From the NCBI GenBank assembly GCA_017399165.1, contig JAFQEF010000113.1, positions 1 to 34,503 of the forward strand: a stretch of DNA of 34,503 bases. Reading direction: 5' to 3'. Source of the DNA: Akkermansia sp. Its GTDB lineage: Bacteria; Verrucomicrobiota; Verrucomicrobiia; Verrucomicrobiales; Akkermansiaceae. A program made the translations under genes and the position numbers. The notes beneath the pieces are model-generated. The model did no database searches, had not been told where the DNA came from, and saw only the letters and a list, made by a program, of their open reading frames with translations. Positions 8,606 to 16,872 of this stretch are shown piece after piece. The first letter of the stretch is position 1; the number at the start of each line of letters is the position of its first letter.

Positions 8606-9085
8606 TTATTTGCTGCCGCACGGTACCACCGTAACGGGTATTTTAGCAGCACGCACCAGTTTTTCTGCCGTGTTGCCCAGCAATATGGAGGTGAGCAGGG
8701 AGTGGTGGCGATTGCCGATAACGAGTATGTCTATATTATGGCGTTTGCAGAAGTCGTGCACGCAGCTCACAATATCATCCGACTCTTCCGCTTTGCCGTA
8801 AATGGGGATTTCATATTGTTTGCTGATGGCCTCTGCCAAGTGCTTGGCACGTTGATCTGCCATGGTCAGGATGGTGTTATCCGGTAAATCCTCTATGGTG
8901 GGCACCGTGGCATAGCCTTTCAGCAGGTCCTCTGCTGCCATGCTGCCGGCGGCATCCATCATGCAGGGTTCTACTGCGTGGAGCAAATACATTTTGCCCC
9001 CCGTTTGCTTGACTAAGTTTGCCGTAAAGTCAAGAACCGGGCGCCCGTCCTCCGAAAAATCCGTTGCTGCAAGTACTCTTACCAT
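8606..9085 (-). CDS. Universal stress protein (UspA family)
   Basis: A 159-residue Rossmann-like USP fold. The N-terminal VRVLAATDFSEDGRP contains the nucleotide-contacting aspartate (D9). The C-terminal block ILVIGNRHHSLLTSILLGNTAEKLVRAAKIPVTVV holds the ATP-loop region. The canonical G-2x-G-9x-G(S/T) loop is degenerate: the second glycine is replaced by His, while the later GNT is kept. ATP binding is therefore uncertain. It is the first gene of the long minus-strand block and has a promoter placed so that transcription should begin at the A of its ATG (see 9092-9120). Confidence 0.85.
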   Translation of the reverse strand: MVRVLAATDFSEDGRPVLDFTANLVKQTGGKMYLLHAVEPCMMDAAGSMAAEDLLKGYATVPTIEDLPDNTILTMADQRAKHLAEAISKQYEIPIYGKAEESDDIVSCVHDFCKRHNIDILVIGNRHHSLLTSILLGNTAEKLVRAAKIPVTVVPCGSK

Positions 9086-9091
9086 AGTGTC

Positions 9092-9120
9092 ATTCTAGCA
9101 TGGGAGAACATGTTTTCCAA
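9092..9120 (-). promoter_or_regulatory. Promoter of the USP-led operon, predicted leaderless
   Basis: On the minus strand: -35 TTGGAA (9115-9120), 17-bp spacer, -10 TAGAAT (9092-9097), then exactly 6 nt to the ATG at 9085. The predicted transcription start coincides with the start codon. No Shine-Dalgarno could be present on such a transcript. Confidence 0.65.
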
Positions 9121-9147
9121 GAATAAAATGCCGGTTTGTGTGGCGAA

Positions 9148-9492
9148 TCAGAAATTTCTCTCGGTGTAATAGGTATAAATTCCCTTTGCCTTACCGGTAC
9201 TCGCGTCAAAACGCCATACCTCTGCCAGTTGTTTATTGGGCTGCCCTTGATAATAGGGGGTATGGTGGCGGCGGAATACATACACGGCATCGCCTGTCTT
9301 TTTATCGGTAAAATGCAGGTCTGCGGGTATATCCAGTGCTTTGAGGTCGGTTTCCGTAAAGTCGGCAGGTGCTTGCTGCACGTAGTGCCAAGCGGTGAAG
9401 TTGTCTTCAAAATAATCCGACGGGGCAAAAACACGGCAGGCGCATAATATACCCGTGGCGGCCAGAGCGGTGAGTATCAGGGCGCGTTTCAT
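9148..9492 (-). CDS. Small putative lipoprotein, unknown function
   Basis: A 114-residue protein with a basic n-region, a hydrophobic h-region and a lipobox-like L16-C17-A18-C19, suggesting lipid attachment at Cys19. The mature part is hydrophilic with YVFRRHHTPYYQ and VWRFDASTGKAKGIYTYY segments, suggesting a small beta-rich domain; I do not recognise the family. The ATG overlaps the rseP stop by 4 nt (ATGA), so it is translationally coupled to the protease gene and may work at the same membrane. Confidence 0.75.
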   Translation of the reverse strand: MKRALILTALAATGILCACRVFAPSDYFEDNFTAWHYVQQAPADFTETDLKALDIPADLHFTDKKTGDAVYVFRRHHTPYYQGQPNKQLAEVWRFDASTGKAKGIYTYYTERNF

Positions 9493-10934
9493 GGCTGGGC
9501 AGGCAGGTTGAAGATGGGTTCCGGCAGTTGCTCTGCTTCATCTTCTCCCACCATGTCGCCAATGTCTTTAAAGGTGACAAACACAAAGAAGAACAGCAGC
9601 AGGAAGATGAAGCCGGTCATAATCCAGTCCAGGAACTTACCGCTCACGGGCTTGCCGCGCAGCATCTCACAAATGCCCAGCACCACGTGCCCGCCATCTA
9701 CCACCGGCAAGGGTAAGATATTGAGTACAGCTAAGTTGACATTGAGTACCACGGCAAACCACAGCAGCAAACGCCAACCTACAGAGGCGGGTAACTCCAT
9801 CATTTTGTACATGTAAGAGCCAATGCCCACGGGGCCGCTCAGGTGCTCCATGCCCACGCTGCTGTCGGGGGCTATCAATTTATTGAGGGTGGTACCCATC
9901 CACCGCAAGCTTTGGCTGACTTGCTGTTGCGGGTTGGGGTATTCAAACTGCACTTGTTTATTGGGGTTACCCCAGGCAATACCCAGCATGGGGGTGGCAC
10001 CCTGCTTACCTTGCCAGTTGTCGGGCAGGGCGGGGGTAAGGCGCAGGGTGTTACTTTGAGCATCTGCACTTTGCACGGTGAGCTCCAGCTCTTGCCCTTT
10101 TTCGGACGCTTTGAGTATGGCAACCGGGGAGTAGATGCGCTGCCCGTTGAGGTGGGTGATGGTTTGCCCCGGCTGCAAGCCTGCTAATGCAGCGGGGGAG
10201 TTGGGTACCACGCTGTACACCATGGATTCCTCTGCCCCGTAGATACCGATTTTGCGCATGGCCGAGCGTTGCCACCATTGGGTATCGGGTTGAATGTAAG
10301 TTGTTTGGAAATCAAGCGTCACAAAGCTGCCATCCGCTTGCGGGCGGTCTACGGTGATGTTGATTTTCTCATGTTCACTCAAGGCGATAAGCTCTGTCAC
10401 ACCCTCCATGTTGCCCATCCATTTGGTGACGGGTTGACCATCTATCTTGCGGATGATGTCGCCGGGTTGCAGCCCGGCCTGTGCAGCGGGTGCGCCATCC
10501 ACCAAGTAGCCGATTTGTGTGTTCGGTAGCTCTGTTACAGGTTTACCCACACACCATACAATGCAGGCAAAGGCATATGCCAGCAATAGGGAAAACAACG
10601 GTCCGGCTGCGGCGATGATAACTTTATCTTTGGCTTTAAGCGGTTTAAGGTCTGCCGGCAGCTCTGCCTTGCCCTCAATGTTCTGCATGTCCTCCAGCTG
10701 CGGCAGGGAGACAAAACCACCCGCCGGAATCCAGCCAAGCCCCCATTGCACGCCCCATATTTTCTTGCTCCAAATGGGCTTGCCGAACCATATCTGAAAG
10801 CGGTCTATATACGCACCACGCCATTTGCCGGCCAAAAAATGCCCCAGCTCGTGTACAAATATCATTATGTTAAAGAACATAATGACGATAAAGATAATCC
10901 CTATGGATTGCAGGATAGATAAAAGTGTTTCCAT
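9489..10934 (-). CDS. rseP: Site-2 metalloprotease RseP (M50B)
   Basis: A 481-residue membrane protease. TM1 carries the zinc motif H28-E29-x-x-H32. Two PDZ domains lie in the middle (carboxylate loops near PAAQAGLQPGD and PAALAGLQPGQ). The C-terminal TM segment has NILPLPVVDGGHV, whose aspartate is the third zinc ligand, and two more TM segments follow. RseP/RasP cleaves anti-sigma factors and remnant signal peptides within the inner membrane. It is slightly longer than E. coli RseP (450) because of an acidic cytoplasmic tail. Its usual neighbours (dxr, cdsA, bamA) are absent here; instead it is coupled to a small lipoprotein gene. Its promoter (10946-10975) leaves a leader of only about 5 nt. 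Confidence 0.93.
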   Translation of the reverse strand: METLLSILQSIGIIFIVIMFFNIMIFVHELGHFLAGKWRGAYIDRFQIWFGKPIWSKKIWGVQWGLGWIPAGGFVSLPQLEDMQNIEGKAELPADLKPLKAKDKVIIAAAGPLFSLLLAYAFACIVWCVGKPVTELPNTQIGYLVDGAPAAQAGLQPGDIIRKIDGQPVTKWMGNMEGVTELIALSEHEKINITVDRPQADGSFVTLDFQTTYIQPDTQWWQRSAMRKIGIYGAEESMVYSVVPNSPAALAGLQPGQTITHLNGQRIYSPVAILKASEKGQELELTVQSADAQSNTLRLTPALPDNWQGKQGATPMLGIAWGNPNKQVQFEYPNPQQQVSQSLRWMGTTLNKLIAPDSSVGMEHLSGPVGIGSYMYKMMELPASVGWRLLLWFAVVLNVNLAVLNILPLPVVDGGHVVLGICEMLRGKPVSGKFLDWIMTGFIFLLLFFFVFVTFKDIGDMVGEDEAEQLPEPIFNLPAQP

Positions 10935-10945
10935 AATACCCGGCC

Positions 10946-10975
10946 ATTATGCCATGAACTTGCCACAATTTGCAA
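10946..10975 (-). promoter_or_regulatory. rseP promoter, near-leaderless
   Basis: On the minus strand: -35 TTGCAA (10970-10975), 18-bp spacer, -10 CATAAT (10946-10951), then 11 nt to ATG 10934. The predicted leader is about 5 nt. Confidence 0.5.
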
Positions 10976-11178
10976 GCCCGCAGCCTGACATACCTTATGC
11001 GTTGGCACAATTAGAAGATTTGGCCTGTTTTGGCAGATAAATGGGAGTTTGTCTATATCGTAAGGTGGGGGCTTCTACCCCTCTTTTTGTTGATGGTATG
11101 ATTTGATAGTAAATGTAGGGCTAAAGTCCGGCACTCCGATAGCATTTGCCACACAATAACCAATTTGCCCGATTGTGC

Positions 11179-11236
11179 CGAATGCGTATACGGGAAAGGG
11201 TGAGCCCGATAAGCAAATGCGCATTCGGGCTCACCC
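11179..11236. terminator. Strong hairpin with competing pairings in a 340-bp gene-free gap
   Basis: The gap 10935-11275 contains no convincing gene. Its main structure is a perfect 12-bp stem, gggtgagcccga (11198-11209) with tcgggctcaccc (11225-11236), 15-nt loop. It lies about 40 bp past the end of the minus-strand secreted protein gene and is a likely terminator or 3'-end stabiliser, though no strong T-run follows on either strand. An alternative stem, cgaatgcg (11179-11186) with cgcattcg (11220-11227), overlaps its right arm, so both cannot form together. A further gcccga at 11167-11172 could also pair with tcgggc. Confidence 0.6.
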
Positions 11237-11275
11237 ATGGTTAATGTAAAGAATCAGTTTACCCTGAGGTGGGGG

Positions 11276-12502
11276 TTAATTTTGTTTTACGGTAATTTCA
11301 CCCCAAGAGCTGCGTTTATCGGGCTCATTACCGTAGGTGATTTCGAGAGTGGGGGTTTTAAGTGCTTTTTTAACGGTGAGCGTGTAGGTTTGCACGGTAT
11401 TACCCCAAGTTACATCTTTAGGTGAATCCTCAGACACAATGCAACGGTTGCCGTCCATGAGTCGAAGGCGTTTGATGCGTATGCCGTCTCGTCCGGTGGT
11501 GAGCTTGAAGGTTACGGTATAGGTGCCGGGCTTGGTGATGGGGACATCGTGCATGACCATGGGGATGGGGGCAGAGGGGATAATTTGCTCGCTCCAACCT
11601 TGGCCATAGCGGTATTGTTGTACCCAGTCTCTCATGACGACCGGCCCGGAGATGCCGAGGGGGGAGTCCGGGTCCAACTTATGCATGATGCGTGCGTACT
11701 TGGTGATGAGGGGACCACCGGCCATGCTGCCGAGGGAGCGGCGTACATGCCCGATAAATGTAGCGCAGGCGCGTTGCTTTTGCCAAACCTCTAAACGGTC
11801 GTTTTCCAAGGCGGCATCCAAGCGTTTGGTCAGGGCATCCAAGCTTTCCCCCTGTTGAATGCCGAACCCGAAGTTAAGGGCTGCGCGGTAGCCGTATTTG
11901 TCCTCAGGGTCAACATTTTGCAGGGCTTCGCGCAGTCCGCCGGGTTGGGAGATGCTGCCTACACGCCCGGATTCCCACAGCAAGCGTGCTTTGTCTTCCG
12001 CTTTTTGAGCGTTATGAGACTCGGCAAGGATCTTATCCTGTTTCTTTTTAGCTGCGAGTTTTGTGGCAATTTGCTTGGCAACTTGCTCTGTTGAAGCACG
12101 CATGAGGTCTCTGCCATGAAGCGAGGCATACATGCGCCCACCCTTCTCATAGAAGGAGATGGCGGGGTAAGATATATCTGCCATATCCCCGTGGCCGGCC
12201 AAGTCTCCCATTATTTTTTTAGCGTGGGCATTTGTTTCCTCATTGCGGTTTTGATAAATGGGAGCCAGCAGCAATGCGGCATCGCCGGCCGCTTTTTGCA
12301 CGGCCGGGTCGGCAATAAGTTTGCGGCAAAGTTTCTCGCCGTATTTATCCCACCCTTCGGGGTAGATGAAAACAATGTAGCCGGTGTCTGTTACTTGTTT
12401 TTTTGCCTGCTCGTAGGTTTCAAACTGCTGGGCTGCCTGCATGGGCATGCTCATGGTAGCCAACAGAATGAGAGTCGATAAAATGGAGTGTTTCTTTAAC
12501 AT
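11276..12502 (-). CDS. Secreted thioredoxin-like protein without CxxC
   Basis: A 408-residue protein with a signal peptide (MLKKHSILSTLILLATMSMPMQA). Residues about 27-150 look like a thioredoxin fold (YIVFIYPEGWDKYGEKLCRKLI; AISFYEKGGRMYASLHG with the cis-Pro region YPAISFY), but there is no CxxC pair and only one Cys, so redox activity is unlikely. The helical middle part may pack TPR-like. The C-terminal 90 residues (PGTYTVTFKLTTG..WGEITVKQN) look like a beta-sandwich, possibly carbohydrate-binding. It lies 30 nt downstream of the larger secreted protein gene (12533-14935) and probably shares its mRNA, suggesting joint function in the periplasm. Specific function unknown. Confidence 0.75.
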   Translation of the reverse strand: MLKKHSILSTLILLATMSMPMQAAQQFETYEQAKKQVTDTGYIVFIYPEGWDKYGEKLCRKLIADPAVQKAAGDAALLLAPIYQNRNEETNAHAKKIMGDLAGHGDMADISYPAISFYEKGGRMYASLHGRDLMRASTEQVAKQIATKLAAKKKQDKILAESHNAQKAEDKARLLWESGRVGSISQPGGLREALQNVDPEDKYGYRAALNFGFGIQQGESLDALTKRLDAALENDRLEVWQKQRACATFIGHVRRSLGSMAGGPLITKYARIMHKLDPDSPLGISGPVVMRDWVQQYRYGQGWSEQIIPSAPIPMVMHDVPITKPGTYTVTFKLTTGRDGIRIKRLRLMDGNRCIVSEDSPKDVTWGNTVQTYTLTVKKALKTPTLEITYGNEPDKRSSWGEITVKQN

Positions 12503-12532
12503 AACTTTTGATTCCGTTTATTGGGTTGATAA

Positions 12533-14935
12533 TCAGGCTGCGGGTTCACCGTATACATATATGCCGTTGGAATGGAAGACCTCCGGTCCGCCCGGGCGCA
12601 ACACTCTTACATAGAGGGCCTTGGGGCGTTCCTTTTGCAGGTCGAAGCTGATGATGTAGTTGCCGGTGGAGGGGATGGGCTCCCCTACATCGTGCCAATC
12701 ATCATCTCTACCGGTGTCGGATACCTGAACCTTGACGGGGCGGAAACGGTTAATGAGTTTCCAATCGTTCGTGCCGGCAAAGATAACCCCGGTGATATAG
12801 GCGTGTTTGGGGAGCTTTACGGCTATCCACGGGTTGTTTTCTCTGGCTGTGTGAATCTTACCGCCTGTCATGGTGAGCAAGCCGGAGTGCGTGTGGGGGG
12901 CATCCCACTGGCTGGTGGTGCTGGCAAAAGGCATGCCGCCTTCGGATACCAATTTACCCGGGTAGGGGTATATGGTGGGTATGGGAGCAGAGCCTTTAAT
13001 CTCTTTGGGGTCAATCATTTTGCTGATAGCGTGGAAGGTGGCGGTGTCTCTTGCTTTTTCTGCCGCCAGTATTAAGCCGCCAAGCAATTTTGCTTTTTGA
13101 GCACTGTTTAAGGATTTACCGCTGCCCAAAGCTGCAATGGTGGCCTCTGTCAGCTTTTTACGCCCGCTCTCGCTAAGGGATTCGGAAATCTTGTTGCCCC
13201 AAGTCATCATAACGCCGGAGTATGCCTCGTGCGGAGCTGCAGCAGCGAGCACCTTGGTGTGCAGGTTGATGGCTGCTGCCTCTGCATTATCGGCCGCTTT
13301 TTTGCACATGTTGAGCTGGTTGTCGGTAAAGTTTTCGATATGCCAGCGGTCCGGCCCCATTTTATCTGCGTGTTTCCAGAAGCAGGCGCAGGCATCTGCC
13401 AGCTCATTGTGAGTCATGCCGCAAGCCCCCAGTCTGCCGTAAACATGTTGTTTGAGCAGTTCTGCCGCCTGCTCGGGGTAGCAAGATGCCACACCCTTGC
13501 ACAAAAGGGTATTAAGGGTTTGCCAAGCCTTCTTATCTTGGGGCATTTTATCTGCCAAAAATGCAGCATACTCTCGCCACATGGGGTAGTTGAGCGGGGC
13601 TGCTTTGGCGGAGTGCCGGTAGCAGGCCTCTGCCTTTTCCGCATCATTTGCCAAGGTATAAATGCGAGCCAAAACTCGGTATGCATTTGAGAGCCGTGTT
13701 TTGGCCTCCGCCTTTTTGCTGTAAAGGTCATCTGTGAGGTGCAGAGAGCTGAAGGTGTGGTTGCCACCCCACGGTATCCAGTGCAACCCGCGCTCCCAAC
13801 TCAGAGAATAAGCGGGGGTCCACCTGCCGTTAACCAACACAATATAAGCGCAGTGCCCGGGTTCACCGGCGGTGAGAGCCGGTACACCGTTTGCACAGGC
13901 AGAGGCTGCGCCAAAGTGAGAGAGACCGCCGCATACACCGCCTACATGCTTGGTGAGTGCCATGTGGTTATCTGTCAAAACACCCTCCCACGGGGCAAAG
14001 TACCAAGGGCCGTGTATGCTGTCGCCATACACGTTATCCAGAATATAGCCGCACCGCCAGCAGCATGCCGGGTATTGCCAATCCGGCACGTGTACGTTAT
14101 CCAATGCCCATTCGAAGGAGGCAATGGTGCCGGCTCTGTTCTCGGGCTTAAAGCCGCAAGCCACACGCCTGTGGTGCATGGGTAATTTGTCGAAAGAGGT
14201 GTTGAGTCGCCCTTGTTTCCGGTATTTCAGGAAGTAGGCTCCACGCTCAACGGCGGCTGTCAGTCTGTGCCCGCCACGGGCGTATTCTAAGGCTACAGCG
14301 GTGGCGGTATCCCGCGCCACGCCTTTTTTTAGTACGCTTTTATCTGTTTCAGCTAAAGCAGATATAATTTGTACTACGCGGGTGAAGTTGTGCATCTCTC
14401 CGGAGTATGCAATCTGCTCCATCCACTCATTATCTGCTAAAATGGCTTTAAGTACCTTGCTACACTTGCCCGGCTCTGCCGGGTATTCTGCTTCTTTTTT
14501 GAGGTCTTTCAGGGCTTTCTGTGCACAGGAGAGTCGATACTGTGCACGCTTTTTCTCCGGCCCGTTTTTGGCTTTTACCTCTTGCTCCAAGCGTGTAATT
14601 TCCTCTTGCTTTTTGGTAACATTGGAGCGCAGCGATTCATTATAGCGTGCATAGCCGTCTATAGCCCCACACTCTGCATCTGCCAGTCTGTACATCAATA
14701 ACAAACGCAGGTTCTCCGGGGTTTTAATAAACTCGCTGACCTGTTTATCACTTATCCCCGGCAAGGCCTGAGTAATTTTTGCTGCTATTTCCTGCCGTAA
14801 TTGATCCGGGGTACTCCAGGCGTTTGTGTCTGCGGTGAATGCGGGGGACTGCCCCGCCGCCTTTTGCGCCTCTGCTGATAACGCAGTGCTCAAAATTACC
14901 GCTGCTATGCTCAAATAGGTGAATGGACTTTTCAT
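12533..14935 (-). CDS. Secreted transglutaminase-like protein with discoidin-like C-terminus
   Basis: An 800-residue protein. ATG 14935 gives a clean signal peptide (MKSPFTYLSIAAVILSTALSAEA); the upstream TTG frame to 15010 has none and lies ahead of the likely promoter. A coiled-coil-like charged helix follows near 120-150 (EEITRLEQEVKAKNGPEKK). The core has GGVC335GGLSHFGAASACANGVPA then PGH361CAYIVLVNGRW, matching the Cys and His of transglutaminase/papain-like folds; a third residue is not assigned. TPR-like helices follow (about 425-480). The last 150 residues (NPWIAVKLPKHAYITGV..VRVLRPGG) look like an F5/8-type discoidin domain. This could be a peptidase, amidase or non-enzymatic binder of extracellular material. 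It is cysteine-rich, suggesting disulphides. Confidence 0.75.
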   Translation of the reverse strand: MKSPFTYLSIAAVILSTALSAEAQKAAGQSPAFTADTNAWSTPDQLRQEIAAKITQALPGISDKQVSEFIKTPENLRLLLMYRLADAECGAIDGYARYNESLRSNVTKKQEEITRLEQEVKAKNGPEKKRAQYRLSCAQKALKDLKKEAEYPAEPGKCSKVLKAILADNEWMEQIAYSGEMHNFTRVVQIISALAETDKSVLKKGVARDTATAVALEYARGGHRLTAAVERGAYFLKYRKQGRLNTSFDKLPMHHRRVACGFKPENRAGTIASFEWALDNVHVPDWQYPACCWRCGYILDNVYGDSIHGPWYFAPWEGVLTDNHMALTKHVGGVCGGLSHFGAASACANGVPALTAGEPGHCAYIVLVNGRWTPAYSLSWERGLHWIPWGGNHTFSSLHLTDDLYSKKAEAKTRLSNAYRVLARIYTLANDAEKAEACYRHSAKAAPLNYPMWREYAAFLADKMPQDKKAWQTLNTLLCKGVASCYPEQAAELLKQHVYGRLGACGMTHNELADACACFWKHADKMGPDRWHIENFTDNQLNMCKKAADNAEAAAINLHTKVLAAAAPHEAYSGVMMTWGNKISESLSESGRKKLTEATIAALGSGKSLNSAQKAKLLGGLILAAEKARDTATFHAISKMIDPKEIKGSAPIPTIYPYPGKLVSEGGMPFASTTSQWDAPHTHSGLLTMTGGKIHTARENNPWIAVKLPKHAYITGVIFAGTNDWKLINRFRPVKVQVSDTGRDDDWHDVGEPIPSTGNYIISFDLQKERPKALYVRVLRPGGPEVFHSNGIYVYGEPAA

Positions 14936-14960
14936 AAAAAAAAGATTTGATGTGCCTATT

Positions 14961-14989
14961 ATTCTACAAAATCGTCTCCCCCGTTTCAA
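14961..14989 (-). promoter_or_regulatory. Promoter of the secreted two-gene unit
   Basis: On the minus strand: -35 TTGAAA (14984-14989), 17-bp spacer, -10 TAGAAT (14961-14966). The predicted leader is about 19 nt and ends in a long T-run just before ATG 14935. Its position supports 14935 over the upstream TTG start. Confidence 0.55.
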
Positions 14990-15036
14990 GCCTAAATTTG
15001 CCGTCTGCAATTTATAATGCAGGGGAAGCCGTGGGC

Positions 15037-16227
15037 TTATTTCATTTTACGCGCCAAAAGCCCGGCACCCACCACGGCTAACCCACCGGTGAGGAACACG
15101 GCCTGAGGCCCCCCTGTGTAAGACCATATCAACCCGCCGATAACACCGTATGTGATAGAGGCTGCGTGGTTAATGGCAATACCCGTGTAAATGCAAGGGG
15201 TGATGTCTGCTCGGCGGTCCCCGCAAATGCGGGCTATGTAGGTGGTGCGTGCCATGCCGAGATCAAAGAGTATTTTATCTAACACAAAACAGCAGGCTAT
15301 AACAACCACGGCCCATTGCGCCGACAATAAGCCGGGGGCAAAGGCGTATGCCAAGCACAGTACGGATAACGCCATGCTGTCAAAAATGGTAACACGCTTT
15401 TCACCGTATTTCTTAATGCATTTGCCGATGGTGGGCTGGGTGAAGAGCCCGATGATGCCGGCTATGAGCATGATTTTGCCCACTTGCTCGGGCGGTTGCC
15501 CCATGGTGTTGACCAGTAACCAATAGCCAAAGGTGATATAAAGCTGTTTACGGATGCCGTGCAGGGTTTCTATGCCATAATAAACGGCATATTCTCGGCG
15601 CAATATGAAGTTCTCCCGGAAACTTTTGCGGCGCGGAAACTCCGGGGCTTTGATGCAAAAGAGCATGATGGCGGCAATGGTGAAAAACACAATCACCAGC
15701 ACATAGTCCACTGCAAAGTTATCATTAAATTGCCACTTGAGCCACACATAACCCGCCCCCAGCAAGGTGGCGGCTGTGCCTAAAGCGCGCATTTGGCCTA
15801 AGCGCAGGCTGCGGTTTTCGGGGCGGGCGGTGTGCATTACAATGGAATCCACCGTGCCCATCAAAATATGTAAGCCTAAACTGGCTGTTACCACGCAGAG
15901 ACTCAGCTGTATGATGCCGGCATTCGGCCCCAGGTTCATCATGAAAAAACTACCCATGGCAGCCAGTAAAACAGATACTGCCGCCAAGCGTACCTCATTC
16001 AGGAAAAACAGAGACCCCATCACCAGCAGGCTTAATACACCGGGTAATTCTCGCGGCAACTCCAAAAAACCGCGCTCTTGGGCGTTGAGCCCTTGTGCGT
16101 CGCTCAAGTAGTTGGTAAACAACAGGTCATATACACCCGCACCCAGTTGTGCCATAAACAATGCGGCTAACACAGCCACCATCACCTTGCGTATGCGCGG
16201 TGAGTTTTCATCTGTTCGGCTATTCAT
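15037..16227 (-). CDS. MFS transporter
   Basis: A 396-residue protein with about 12 hydrophobic segments. There is a cytoplasmic charged loop after TM6 (APEFPRRKSFRENFILRREYA), typical of major facilitator proteins, and the short basic loop RPENRSLRLGQMRALG in the first half. Substrate cannot be read. It lies 18 nt downstream of the MerR-family regulator gene, so the pair is probably one operon in which the regulator senses a compound and the transporter exports it; that pairing is inference. Confidence 0.85.
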   Translation of the reverse strand: MNSRTDENSPRIRKVMVAVLAALFMAQLGAGVYDLLFTNYLSDAQGLNAQERGFLELPRELPGVLSLLVMGSLFFLNEVRLAAVSVLLAAMGSFFMMNLGPNAGIIQLSLCVVTASLGLHILMGTVDSIVMHTARPENRSLRLGQMRALGTAATLLGAGYVWLKWQFNDNFAVDYVLVIVFFTIAAIMLFCIKAPEFPRRKSFRENFILRREYAVYYGIETLHGIRKQLYITFGYWLLVNTMGQPPEQVGKIMLIAGIIGLFTQPTIGKCIKKYGEKRVTIFDSMALSVLCLAYAFAPGLLSAQWAVVVIACCFVLDKILFDLGMARTTYIARICGDRRADITPCIYTGIAINHAASITYGVIGGLIWSYTGGPQAVFLTGGLAVVGAGLLARKMK

Positions 16228-16245
16228 ATCGGGGGGGCTTTTCGC

Positions 16246-16755
16246 TCAAAGTTCCGAATCATCCCAAATGGCCGGCATATCCGGCTCCAGCTTGCCTTCA
16301 TCCGTCATCATGGTGGGAATAGTGGCAATGCCTTCTCTTGTAAGCAGCGGGAATGCTTTGTCCGGGTCCTCTCCGTTTGCCATGGCTGTTAATGCCGCGT
16401 TGGCGCCGTCTATAAAGAAATCTACCAGTTTGATGCTCTTGGCTATGTTTGCCTGTAAGCCTAACAGATTCTCACGTGCAGAGGCCAGCATCTCCAAACG
16501 GTGGGGCAGGGACTCGCTCCCCTTTACCGTTAAGTCAAAAAACTCTTTTATCTGAGAGAGTGTGAGCCTGGCCTGTTTCATACAAAGCGCTCCAATCAGG
16601 CAGCCAATGCTGTCTTCCCCGTAGATTCGTCGCCCGGATGCCGTTCTCTCTACGTGTCTGATAATCCCCTCTTTCTCGTAGAATCGAAGCGTATGCACAG
16701 AGAGCCCCGTTTTGCGGGACAAGGCTGAAATGGAATAGCGAGCTTTATTGGACAT
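16246..16755 (-). CDS. MerR-family transcriptional regulator
   Basis: A 169-residue protein. The N-terminal winged helix-turn-helix has the hallmark ISALSRKTGLSVHTLRFYEKEGII (about 9-32), then R.ASGRRIYGEDSIGCLIGA and LSQIKEFFDL. A long dimerisation helix (about 88-112) follows, then a short acidic C-terminal effector region ending in WDDSEL. There is no cysteine cluster of the mercury/copper type, so an organic effector is more likely than a metal. MerR proteins typically act on promoters with long spacers; the one upstream here has an ordinary 17-bp spacer with an AGTC-NN-GACT dyad over the -35 box. Confidence 0.88.
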   Translation of the reverse strand: MSNKARYSISALSRKTGLSVHTLRFYEKEGIIRHVERTASGRRIYGEDSIGCLIGALCMKQARLTLSQIKEFFDLTVKGSESLPHRLEMLASARENLLGLQANIAKSIKLVDFFIDGANAALTAMANGEDPDKAFPLLTREGIATIPTMMTDEGKLEPDMPAIWDDSEL

Positions 16756-16767
16756 GGCAACCGCAAG

Positions 16768-16800
16768 ATTTAATCATATTCACCCCCTAGAGTCAAGACT
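16768..16800 (-). promoter_or_regulatory. merR-MFS promoter with dyad at the -35 box
   Basis: On the minus strand: -35 TTGACT (16791-16796), 17-bp spacer, -10 TTAAAT (16768-16773), 12 nt to ATG 16755. The sequence agtcaagact (16791-16800) is a small dyad (AGTC-2-GACT) that covers the -35 box and may be an operator half for autoregulation. Confidence 0.5.
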
Positions 16801-16872
16801 AACTTTAGCTTTTTTCAGAATCTTTCAAAACTAGTGCCTCTTTACACGAAAAAATATGGTATTGTCCCCCGT

